Shown one piece after another: positions 53,981-63,650 of a stretch of DNA of 64,000 nt. Source of the DNA: Neurospora tetraspora. Taxonomy: Eukaryota > Ascomycota > Sordariomycetes > Sordariales > Sordariaceae. The position numbers and the translations under genes were made by a program. Each line of letters begins with the position of its first letter. The stretch's first letter is position 1. The DNA lies in contig NW_026944391.1 of the NCBI RefSeq assembly GCF_033439725.1, forward strand, positions 558,001 through 622,000, written 5' to 3'. The notes below the pieces were generated by a model. That model ran no database searches, was not told the DNA's origin, and saw only the letters and a program-made list of their open reading frames with translations.

Positions 53981-54699
53981 TTGTCTGCTTTAACCTACCT
54001 CCTTCATCTTCCTGCCGTAACCTGCCTGCATTAGCCTGCCTCCTTCGTCTGCCTGCCTTGCCCTACTTCATTGGTCTGACTATTCGTCGCTCGGTAAAAT
54101 CTAATGCCCGCCAATAAACGTTCTAGCCCAAACGCTAAACCCCGCCAGTAAACGCCTGCAGCTTTGTAAACAGGTCAACCCGAATGCTCATTGCGAGGTA
54201 GTCGAATCCATTAATGACTGAAGATTCTAGGGGAGGAAGTAAAACAAGGAATCACGCAGAAGGCCTACGATTGTATGACCTGTCAAGTGCCAAGGGTAAA
54301 TAACTTTGGATGGTCCTAACCAATAGAACCAAAACGCAGGTGACCATCGTATAATGCATTTGAACCGACCAGTCATAGCACCGCCGAGCACCGAGAGGAA
54401 GTTTTGCCCAGGAGCGTGGAAGGGCCGGGCGGCGCGTCATTCCGTTGAGATAGTATCGATTATAGCCGTGGCTAGAATTCTCGGAAGAGGCTCACCATCG
54501 CAATGGTCCTCGCCATCTATTGCTGAAAGATTGAGCGTGTCTAAGTGTCTGAGAACCGTTCCGAATTGTACTAGCGTAAGAAGATTCCAAAGGAGAAAGA
54601 TACTCAACATCTGCGGTACGACCAACTCGGGGAAGATTGTCATTGACAAAAGATTCTGAAAGGGAAGAGTCAACTTCTGTAATTTCTTCAACTTGGTAC
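53981..54699. other. unassigned accessory sequence
   Basis: Begins with degenerate CCTGCCT/CCTTC-type runs (about 53985-54060). A minus-strand frame at 54437-54691 is protein-like but matches nothing I recognise. It may continue the transposase debris to its right. Confidence 0.35.
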
Positions 54700-54965
54700 T
54701 TCTTCAGGGTGGGCTCCTCGCACGGCGAGGCCTCCTTTCTTCATTCCTCCAGTCTTGCAAATCCACGATTCCCTGCTACACGTCAAACCCCGCATCCACG
54801 ACATAATATCGACCATCTGGGACCCGAAAAGATCGACCGAAAGCTTGAGCACAAAGCGAGGCATTGTTGCTAGAACTATCCGCGCCTGCTAGAATATACG
54901 AGAAGGTTCTGTTACTTTTGACTGCTGCAAATACATTCTGCGTGATATTGCCATTGCAGTCCCTC
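54700..54965 (-). mobile_element. DDE (Harbinger-like, DDE_Tnp_4) transposase fragment
   Basis: A minus-strand frame reads RDCNGNITQNVFAAVKSNRT, FSYILAGADSSSNNASLC and FRVPDGRYYVVDAGFDV. It matches the core of fungal HARBI1-like transposases, which have a G-S-x-x-D block followed by YYLxDAGY. The Asp of the first of these blocks reads Asn here, and a stop follows DAGFDV, so the copy is dead. It abuts the last ankyrin repeat of the HET gene at about 54965 in a different frame. Confidence 0.7.
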
Positions 54966-57900
54966 CAGCGCTGTCCATCCATCCCGATCCTTAGCACCTG
55001 CGTCAACCTTGCCAGTATCGAGAAGCAGCTTAACAACCGCCTCATGCCCATTCTCTGCCGCCATATCCAGCGCTGTCCGTCCAGTCCAAGTTTGAACATT
55101 TGCGTCAACCTTGCCAGTATCGAGAAGCAACTTAACAACCGCCTCATGCCCCTTCTCTGCTGCCATATGCAGCGCTGTCCATTCATACCGGTCCTTAGCA
55201 CCTGCGTCAACCTTGCCAGTATCGAGAAGCAGCTTAACAACCGCCTTATGCCCATTCTCTGCCGCCATATGCAGCGCTGTCCGTCCAGCCCAAGTTTGAA
55301 CATTTGCGTCAACCTTGCCAGTATCGAGAAGCAACTTAACAACCGCCTCATGCCCATTCTTCGCCGCCATATCCAGCGCTGCCCATCCATCCCAATCCTT
55401 AGGATCTGCGTCAACCTTGCCAGTATCGAGAAGCAGCTTAATAACCGCTTTACGCCTATTCTCTGCCGCCATATGCAGCGCTGTCCATTCATACCGGTCC
55501 TTAGCACCTGCGTCAACCTTGCCAGTATCGAGAAGCAGCTTAACAACCGCCTCATGCCCATTCTTCGCCGCCCAATGCAGCGCTGTCCGTTCATACCAGT
55601 CCTTAGCACCTGCGTCAACCTTGCCAGTATCGAGAAGCAGTTTAACAACCGCCTCATGCCCATTCTTCGCCGCCCAATGCAGCGCTGTCCATTCATACCG
55701 GTCCTTAGCACCTGCGTCAACCTTGCCAGTATCAAGAAGCAGCTTAACAACCGCCTCATGCCCATTCTCTGCCGCCATATATAGCGCTGTCCGTCCATCC
55801 TGGTTCTTAAGATCTGCGTTAACCTTGCCAATAACGAGAAGCAGCTTAACAACCGCCTCATGCCCATTCTTCGCCGCCATATCCAGCGCTGTCCATCCAT
55901 CCCGATCCTTAGGATCTGCGTCAACCTTGCCAGTATCGAGAAGCAGCTTAATAGCCGCCTCGTGCCCATTCTCTGCCGCCATATGCAGCGCTGTCCGTTC
56001 ATACCAGTCCTTAGCACCTGCGTCAACCTTGCCAGTATCGAGAAGCAGCTTAACAACCGCCTCATGCCCATTCCCTGCCGCCCTATGCAGCGCTGTCCGT
56101 TTATACCAGTCCTGAGCATCTGCGTCAACCTTGCCAGTATCGAGAAGCAGTTTAACAACCGCCTCATGCCCATTCTTCGCCGCTATATGCAGCGCTGTCC
56201 ATCCATCCCTATCCTGAGCATCTGCGTCAACCTTGCCAGTATTGAGAAGCAGCTTAACAACCGCCTCATGCCCATTCTCTGCCGCCCAATGCAGCGCTGT
56301 CCGTTCATCCCGGTCCTTAGCACCTGCGTCAACCTTGCCAGTATCGAGAAGCAGCTTAACAACCGCCTCATGCCCATTCTTCGCCGCCCAATGTAGCGCT
56401 GTCTGTTTATACCAGTTCTGAGTATTTGCGTCAACCTTGCCAGTATCAACAAGCAACTTAACAACCGCCTCATGCCCATCCTCTGCCGCCCAATGCAGCG
56501 CTGTCCGTCCATTCTTATCCTTAGCACCTGCGTCAACCTTGCCAGTATCGAGAAGCAGCTTAACAACCGCCTTATGCCCATTCTTCGCCGCTATATGCAG
56601 CGCTGTCCGTTCATCCCGGTCCTTAGCATCTGCGTCAACCTTGCCAGTATCGAGAAGCAGCTTAATAACCGCCTCGTGCCCATTCTCTGCCGCCATATGC
56701 AGCGCTGTCCGTTCATCCCCGTCCTGAGCATCTGCGTCAACCTTGCCAATATCGAGAAGTAGCTGAACAACCGCCTCATGCCCATTCTTCGCCGCCATAT
56801 GTAGCGTTGTCCGTTTATCCCGGTTTTGAGTACTTGCGTTAACCTTGCCGGTATCGAGAAGTAACTGAACGACTACCTCATGCCCAGTTATTGCCGCTCG
56901 ATGCAGCGCTGTCTGTCCATTCTCATCCTTAGCACCTGCGTCAACCTTGCCAGTATCGAGAAGCATCTTAACGATCGCTTTATAGCCTTTTTGCTCCGCA
57001 AGCCACAGCGCTGTCCGTAGCTCCTCCCTATGCAAGTTGACCTTGCCGGTGTCGAGAAGCAATTTTACGACCGTCTCATGCCCGTTTCCTGCCGCCAAAC
57101 ATAGAAGCGTCCATTGGCCCTTGTCCTCAATAAGTTGATTTACCATTATTTCCTTTGCATCTTCCTTTTCTGAATCCTTGGGACCTAGGCAAGTCTTTTT
57201 TAAGTTGCTCATACTCCTCAATACCCTGTCAAGAACCGCCGTTTCTTCCCGAAAATTCTTCACTGCAACTCCATACTGTTTCACCTCTTGTAATACCAAT
57301 CTGACATTCCGTATCCTAGTCGCCGCATTTAGACAACCTTCCAACCATGTCTTTGAATGCTTTGGTACTGGAATGCTTGCAAAGTAGTCGTGGTTGTTTT
57401 TATCTTGCTGCTTGTTTGAATCCATATCCCAATCCCAGATAAGTAGAAAATTGTGTGGAAAGACTATTATCGATGGTAAAAGTTCTAACCACTTAATATC
57501 TCCGGTCGTAGCTTGTGAATCGCCTGCTGGGGAAACTGCAATCATTATAACCGCCCAGTGATCGTTGTATGGCCTGAGGATCGTGGGTCTCGACGCTCCT
57601 TGAAGAAGGCAAACGACATCTCCTTTTTGGACGGATTTTACTGTGATCGGGAGGGTCCAGCAAGAACCCCATGCTTCCTTCACGTAAATATAGCTGGGAG
57701 CATTAGTCCAAGTAATGGCCATATCTTGTCTGTCTTCCCAAGTAGCATTTCTCTTGACCGAGGACACTTCGCCAAGAATGCAGCCCTTGCCCTCAATGAC
57801 GGCAATCTCCTTATCGTCCGAAATGTCTACAGAGACCAATTCAGATAGGAAGAAGTGGATGAGTTTGTTGAAGAGTTGTTTCCACGAAATCTGGTAGTCG

Positions 57901-59121
57901 GCGAATAATCCTGCTGCGGTTGGATTATCAGAGCTCATACCGAGTAAGGCATATACTTTATCGCGACGATCCGTAGCTTCGCGGGTGTGGTACATCTCTA
58001 TCAGTTCACCCAGAGGGCGTATGTCAAGAGAAAAGTTGTCTGACTGACTGGTCGCGTATTTGGGCCGGAAGATTGCGCCCCTTATAAGGTAGGTTACCGA
58101 AAGGATTCGAGCCCGCAGGTCTGCGGAGAGTTCATTGAACAAGTTCAATACATTTAGGCCTGAGCAGAATGCAAATCCGTCAACCTCAGTAGAACCACAC
58201 TTAATCAGGATATGGCGAGCCGCGGCAACTTCCTGAAGCACCTGCATCAATCTGTCAGTTTCCTTAGTCATAATAGTTTGACATCGGTTCCCTTACCCAG
58301 ATGCGCCGAAACCACGGTCGTTGAAGTAGTGTAAGGATTCCCGCTTTATTGTCTAATGGTCTTGTAGACAGCTCGGTGTCTAATCGTCCTGTAGACAGCT
58401 CGGTGTCTAATCGTCCTGTAGACAGCTCGGCTGCGATGCGTATTTCTTCGAGCGCTTGGTCGCTACCGGCTGCCTCCTCTCCAAGCCAAACAATTACGCG
58501 ACTTGCTTTAGCGTAGATCTTCGCCATAGATTGAACTTGGTGTCCTTTTTCTTCGTTGTCTCCTTGGTTGATGCAAATGGCATCTATCCATATTGTTCGT
58601 TCAATGCAATGGTCTCGAAGATGTAACAGCGCTGCGTAAAGGTTTTCCCCAACGGCTAAGTTGCACCCGTTTATAAAGATGGAACAACGCTTGTCCTCAG
58701 AGCCCCATACGTAGGATAAGGCCTCGTATGGACGAGTGCCTTTCGAGTCCAATGCAGTGCAGAAGAGCCGACAGTGTATTGCGGCGTCCTCGTTTTCATG
58801 CGGCAATATTTGAAGCAAGCGAATATGGCCACGTGACATAGGAACGTTGTAATACAGATTCTTTACAGGTGTTAGCATTATTCTGAAATGTCGTAGGGGG
58901 AAAAGGAGTAAGCCTACTTCCACCTGCTTCGGGCTTTGGACGCCGGCAGACGTCTCTGTATCGGCGGAACCGGTAGCTGGAGCGGCTGGGAGCGCGGGGG
59001 CGGGCATATGGGTAGCGGACATAGCGGTGGCGGCGGGGATTTGTTGCAAAGGTGCAGGGCGAGACTGCTCTTGGCCCTTATCATCTTCCCAACCCTCCGT
59101 ATTGTGCAGTCGTTGAGACAT
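54912..59121 (-). CDS. HET-domain protein with 21 ankyrin repeats
   Basis: Likely incompatibility or non-self recognition protein: HET domains trigger cell death, and repeat domains sense ligands. Exon 1 is 59121-58297 and exon 2 58241-54912; the 55-nt intron (GTAAGG...CTGAC...GCAG) joins RPWFRRIW to VLQEVAAARHI. The protein has 1384 residues, or 1365 if a possible in-frame 57-nt intron (58861-58917) is removed. I use the first ATG (59121); the frame runs 35 codons further but only to TTG. The HET domain (GTRPYEALSYVWGSEDK, RTIWIDAICINQGDNEEKGH, RDKVYALLG) covers about residues 115-400. Residues about 635-1367 are 21 ankyrin repeats of 34 residues. Repeat 22 is replaced after 4-5 residues by a short tail read from a transposase scrap. 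No internal stop was seen. Confidence 0.85.
54966..57160 (-). repeat. 102-nt tandem repeat array (ankyrin units)
   Basis: Twenty-one complete units of 102 nt, each one ankyrin repeat of the pattern RTALHxAAxNGHEAVVKLLL followed by DTGKVDA and a variable tail. Units 5-21 are very similar at DNA level; the first three are more diverged. Differences cluster at a few codons: the residue after TALH, the K/E before NGHEA, and the last four to six residues (AGAKDRY, ADAQDWY and similar). Confidence 0.9.
58350..58431 (-). repeat. 27-nt minisatellite inside the HET domain
   Basis: Three head-to-tail copies of a 27-nt unit encode ELSTGRLDT, ELSTGRLDT and ELSTRPLDN. The first two copies are nearly identical in DNA. 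They add a 9-residue periodic loop before the conserved QRPWFRRIW segment. Confidence 0.85.
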
Positions 59122-61243
59122 CGTAGCTTTAGGGAACGAAGGTCTTGAGCGAGGCGACGTAGATGAGGCACTCGAGAATGACCGTGTTGTCCTAGAGGCA
59201 GCGAATGTTATACGGTTGACGATCAATGGATTGAATTTGTAAAAATGCTGCAGATTCTTCTATCCTGCCCCTAAGGACAAAATAAAAAGAAACTTGAGCA
59301 CTATGTTTTCTCAAGGCTATGGTGGAGCATGAGGAGTCGTGTTGAGTCTGTTTCTGGTTCACCATGTCAGGCACCAAAGGACATTTCTTTTCTAGAGGTC
59401 GGGCATTCTGGACCTAGAGACTTCAGGGCGCCAATCAATAACTCGACTTAGGCGAGGGTCGTGGCTTTCTGTCACGGGGTCTACAGGGTTGGCAATAGTG
59501 TACCAGTAGCGGCCTGGTAGCTTGCACCACTTATGGGGCCGTGGCGCGGGTAGGGCTCAGCTTTTCAGCTTTTCCCAAATGTCACGAGCGACGTGGTCAC
59601 GAGAGACAAAGCTGAACACGTTGATTCCATGTCTATAGTAGAATCACAAGATAAAGAGGAAAAAGAGGGAAACGTGCAAAGGCGCGCCTGGCGCCCAGGG
59701 TTTCAACCTAGGGCCCAGGTGGCCGGTGCACGCGGCACGACATCACGTGCCGGGACCCATCCGCCAGTGCCGTGATGTCATGGCATAGCTGGACAGGTTA
59801 CCAGAGCACATCGGATGGAATGAGGCTCATGTTCTTATCGATAAGACCGTACGGAAAGGGAAGGCGGGAACGAGTGGCAGTTCTGACTTATATGTCCAGA
59901 ACCGTGATGCCCTCGTTTGACAGCTTCCTTTTCCTCCTTACACTTAATATTACTTTGATTTGTGGCTTCTAGTCTTGTTGTCTTATCACTTGTAGGATCA
60001 CGCTTTCACACGTGACACCGAACATCGTTCGTTATGCGGCGTTATGGTTTCCAATCCTCCTCTGATCTTAACCCTCCAAGGTCCGGTCACCTTCCTCCAT
60101 GTCGGAGTCAAGCTGGTCTTCGTTTGTAATTACTGACAATGACCAGGGTTTATTACGCTACGAAAGCCTCTTTTCTGTCTCTCTCTGTCTATTCTTATGC
60201 CTTTATCCGTCTCCTTCGAGCTCCCAAGGACTGGAAGAGATAATAGGGTAACCCCCTACGGCACCTGTCCGCTCAAAGCCTCCCGAACCTTACCCTTGCA
60301 TCCCCTGCCTTCAACCCCCTATCTTCTTCCTCCCTCTTCCTCCCTCTTCCTCTAACTTGCTCTTCCTCTCTCTATCTTCCCTCATCTATTATCATGGCAC
60401 CTCGCCAGCTGGCCTGTATGTATAAAATGCGGGATCAAATCAATCAACTGGATTCAATCCCAACCAGGTACCGCAGCCTATTGGAGCATCGTCTGGTTAT
60501 TGCGTGCAGTGAATTCAAGCGCCAGGACACGAGAGACTGACAGCCTCGCAAAGTCATTCGGCGTTGGTCCCGACTACTCCTTCTCCTCATTTTTACTGCC
60601 AATGCTCGCCAAAGCCAGACAATGGCGGCTATCAAAAGTTTATTTCACTGCCTCAGAAAGGCGCAACACATTCTCTTCTCTCTCGTAGGATTGGCGACGT
60701 CCTGTAAATCAAGCCTGATGTCAGCGTGCCACATCAACGTTTCGTCTTTCAAGGATCAAATGCAGCTTTGATGTTGCAATGGAGGACATGCCAAAAAGGC
60801 AACCAGAGGGTTCACTTCGGGTAGCGTTTGTTTGATATCAAGGCTTCCAGCCTCGCTTCGAGCCAAGCCCCATGCAAGTATGCTAGGGGGCGGGGGTGCT
60901 GACACGGGCCCCCGCCCAGGCTTAAAGCCATCCCACCCTAGCTGCCGGCTTCTGATCCTAGAGCTGTGGTTGCCTTGTCGCTCTCAACGCCGCCGTCACC
61001 TTGTTCCGCAGCCCTGGCATGCAGCTCTCTCAGCCAATCGACTCGTCTACTGACCGAGTGCAATCTAGCCACAGTGTCGGGACGGTCAACTTTTCTCGTA
61101 ATCCGCCCAATTATATTCATCTTTTTAGCGCCGGCTCCCCACTTACCGTCTTGCCTCCGTCCGAACGATATGGATATGGGAGCTGGTGGTTCAGTTTTTT
61201 GACCCTACCACGTGATTAAAAGACCCGTTTCCTGTCCTTCCCG
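59122..61243. other. HET-ankyrin promoter and unassigned accessory sequence
   Basis: About 2.1 kb. The left part should hold the HET gene promoter. A C/T-rich leader-like run (60290-60390) precedes a possible 48-codon ORF at 60394-60540. I see no recognisable protein family elsewhere. Confidence 0.4.
60394..60540 (+). CDS. possible 48-residue small ORF
   Basis: ATG in good context (TTATCATGGC) directly after a 100-nt pyrimidine-rich, leader-like tract. It encodes a plausible helical, charged peptide (MAPRQLACMYKMRDQINQLD...) ending at TGA 60540. I recognise no family. It could equally be chance or a first exon. Confidence 0.25.
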   Translation: MAPRQLACMYKMRDQINQLDSIPTRYRSLLEHRLVIACSEFKRQDTRD

Positions 61244-61406
61244 CTCCCATAGATAAGCAGACATATCGGTAGCTTATCTATGGGAGTAGTTTTTTACAGG
61301 GGTTTGGGTGACTTGGGCAAAAACGCCGCCGTTTCTCGAACCGTTTCCATCACCGCGCTCTCGCCAAGCCCAGCTGAGGCCATGAGGTGGGCTAGGCATA
61401 CATTAT
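61244..61406 (+). repeat. dispersed hairpin-bearing repeat, copy B
   Basis: Second copy of the element at 51782-51970, in the same orientation and about 163 bp long. It starts with a 43-nt hairpin whose outer 15-bp stem (CTCCCATAGATAAGC / GCTTATCTATGGGAG) is perfect. The shared CAGGGGTTTGG and CAAAAACGCCGCC blocks follow. The second hairpin AGCCCA...TGGGCT has a longer loop than in copy A. Confidence 0.75.
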
Positions 61407-61750
61407 CCTGCTGCCTCATCGTCAACCTTCACAAACCCGAAACAGATCCTTGGCTACTTGTTGCAGGAACTTGTAAAGTCACTACATTGCGTAACAGCTA
61501 AGTCACCTTACCACAACGCAATTTCCAACTTTATGTTCAGCCTTCCGTCGATTCAGATGGCGTAGTTCTCGTAGGGGTTCTGCGTATCTTATCTCGTAAG
61601 TTATTCCAAATTTTTGAGCGCCTCCTCCACAACGACGTCTTAGTTGCGGCTGATGAACCTAATTGAAGCAGAGCTTCAACTATCGTGGAGGTAATTTCAT
61701 CTGTCGAAGAATAATTGAACGACGATTCGATTTCTGATGATGAACCTAGT
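61407..61750. other. sequence 3' of LTR-like element
   Basis: On the minus strand this follows the probable LTR end. TGATGAACCTA-type words recur at 61651 and 61738. It may be the start of the element's internal region, but no gag frame or clear primer-binding site is visible. Confidence 0.3.
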
Positions 61751-62282
61751 TGTAAATGTTAGCAAACTTAACTATTAGTTGCAGGGAGAGGCTACCTTTT
61801 GCAAGTTGTAAAGATGCTATATTCTTTACGATAAGGAGAGATTTCGCGTGGGACGAGCCTAAGGCTACTTGTAACGAACGGCAGTCTAATCTGCCTAAGT
61901 AGGATAGCTGAAGGTTGATACTATCAGAAGACGTTCGGTGAAGCCAAAAGGTTCACAACAAGTATAGTAGCCTTATACTGGTCTCGGTGATAATGATCAA
62001 TTGACTACTATCGAACTATCTGACAATTTGAGTTCTCTAGTCGTGCCTTTATACTGCATGCTCCCGATGCTTCTCCGGGGCTTGGTGAGCCTGGCTCACC
62101 ATCATAGTCGCGGCTCACTCTTGTTATTTGCGAGTCTGGCTCACCTCGTGAGCCTGACTCGTTCGTGAGCCTACCCTGGCCCATGGTCGTACAGCCTAGC
62201 CTCTTTCGGCAGCTTGTGTTCCCGGGGGCCTGGTTATCCCGCGAACTCACTTAAGTTCGTGATACTACTGAATAACCAGACA
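61751..62282 (-). mobile_element. probable LTR (minus orientation) interrupting the TPR gene
   Basis: Read on the minus strand, it begins TGTCTGG at 62282 inside a TPR codon run and ends ...CATTTACA at 61751, giving TG...CA ends and about 532 bp. It has a promoter-like TATAAAG (about 62046-62054 on the plus strand as CTTTATAC). Upstream of it lie two palindromes, GGTGAGCCTGGCTCACC at 62084-62100 and a 29-nt hairpin at 62132-62160. No 5-bp target duplication flanks it, so it is not a simple solo LTR or the ends are off. Confidence 0.5.
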
Positions 62283-63650
62283 GCGCTCGCTGATACATCA
62301 CTTCAGCCTCCTTTAGCCGGCCCTGATCCGAGTAGAGAAGGCCCAAGTTGTAAACTGTACCAAGAGTCGACGTATGATCCGGTCCGAGTGCCTTCTCCTT
62401 GCCTTCTAGCGCTCGCTGATACATCGTTTCAGCCTCCTTCAGCCGGCCCTGATCCGAGTAGAGGTTGCCCAAGTTGTTAACTGTACTGAGAGTCGACGTA
62501 TGATCCGGTCCGAGCGTCTTCTCCTTGCCTTCTAGCGCTCGTTGATACATCGTTTCAGCCTCCTTTAGCCGGCCCTGAGTCTCATAGAGGTGGCCCAAGC
62601 TATGTGTTGCATGACCGATGGTAATGTCTTCATTGTTGCACTCTCCTCCTTCTAATTTTCCCATCCACCATAAGAACCTCTCCGTATGAGGGAGAAGCCG
62701 TCGCTGGAGTACCCAATAATTCTTAGTCGTACGGTGGGGCACCGAAAATCCTATCAATATTACCGCTAGCCGTAGAAACTCTCTCTTCCCAGCGTCATCT
62801 TGTATATGCGATATCCATCTATGCACTACCGGATGCATGCTATAGCTGCTTTGCTCGGACTCTCGGACTTCGATCATAGAGTAGCGGAGCAGCAGTGTCG
62901 CTATGTTGAAAAACTTGACCTCCTTGCCTGCTATATCGCGGAGCCATTCGGGCCACTGCTCCTGGTCATTTCTGGCCACTTGCAGTAGACTATGCCACAT
63001 CTCTCTATTGTCGAGAAAAGCCCAAAGCCGTAGCAGATTCCCAGCGTTCTTGTCCCTCGTCTCGATCGCGTTGAACGATATCGTCCATGTCGTCCACACG
63101 CTGCGAGTACTGTAGTCTAGCAGGCCGGAGTCCGTATTCGGGAAGGGTTCATCCCACTGCTTCTCATACAGATGAATATACTTAGCGACAGGTAGGTCTA
63201 ATTCTCTCATATATGCAGCGGCTTGCGCGAGTGCAAGTGGCAGACCTCCTAATTTTTTATCTAGCAACTCTTGTGCATCATCATCCATCACTGAATTAGC
63301 GCGTTAGTATCAGCTTTAGGGTTGGGTCTCGTAGTAACCTGGGGTGCTCACTTAGTTCCTTCCCGTACCACTTCTCGAATATTTTCTTACTCAAGTCTAC
63401 GTCAGCAGGTTTAATGCGCTTGGATTCGCCAAGCTGTGCTAGCTTGGACAACTGGGATGTAATCAGGACTGCGCCGTGGTCACTCCGAAGATACTTTCGA
63501 ATGTCATAAGCGCCCGGTATTTCTCCTTGCGTATGATCCAGATCAACGTTATCGAAGATCAAAAGCCAATCGACATTGTCATCTTTTGCGAGCCACTCTT
63601 GTACGTGCTCCACAATTAAGGAGGCGGGCACGATGATTACATGCCTCCGC
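62251..63650 (-). pseudogene. NB-ARC/TPR NLR remnant
   Basis: Remnant of a fungal NLR of the NB-ARC-TPR type. Exon 63650-63352 encodes the middle of the nucleotide-binding domain, with Walker B DWLLIFDNVDLDHTQG and the sensor VLITSQLSKLAQLGES. A 61-nt intron (63351-63291, GTGAGC...TACTAAC...CAG) leads to GGLPLALAQAAAYMRE (the GLPL motif), the winged-helix region with MHPVVHRW, and three TPR units of the EAETMYQRALEGKEKTLGPD type. The P-loop and N-terminal effector are missing; in their place the frame runs into retropepsin sequence. The TPR array stops inside repeat three at 62282, where LTR-like sequence supplies the last codons and a stop. Confidence 0.75.

Noticed and set aside
54437-54691. 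84-codon minus-strand ORF beside the transposase scrap
   Set aside because: Two overlapping frames look equally plausible and neither matches a known transposase segment.
54776-56785. Long open frames antisense and in shifted frames across the ankyrin array (up to 465 codons)
   Set aside because: The 102-nt period is a multiple of three, so any open alternative frame stays open through every unit. Composition is repetitive shadow sequence. Only the last part of one frame (54776-54965) is meaningful, as transposase.
58242-58296. Apparent frame break in the HET domain suggesting a pseudogene
   Set aside because: It is a normal 55-nt intron (GTAAGG donor, CTGAC branch, GCAG acceptor) whose removal restores the conserved RRIWVLQE.
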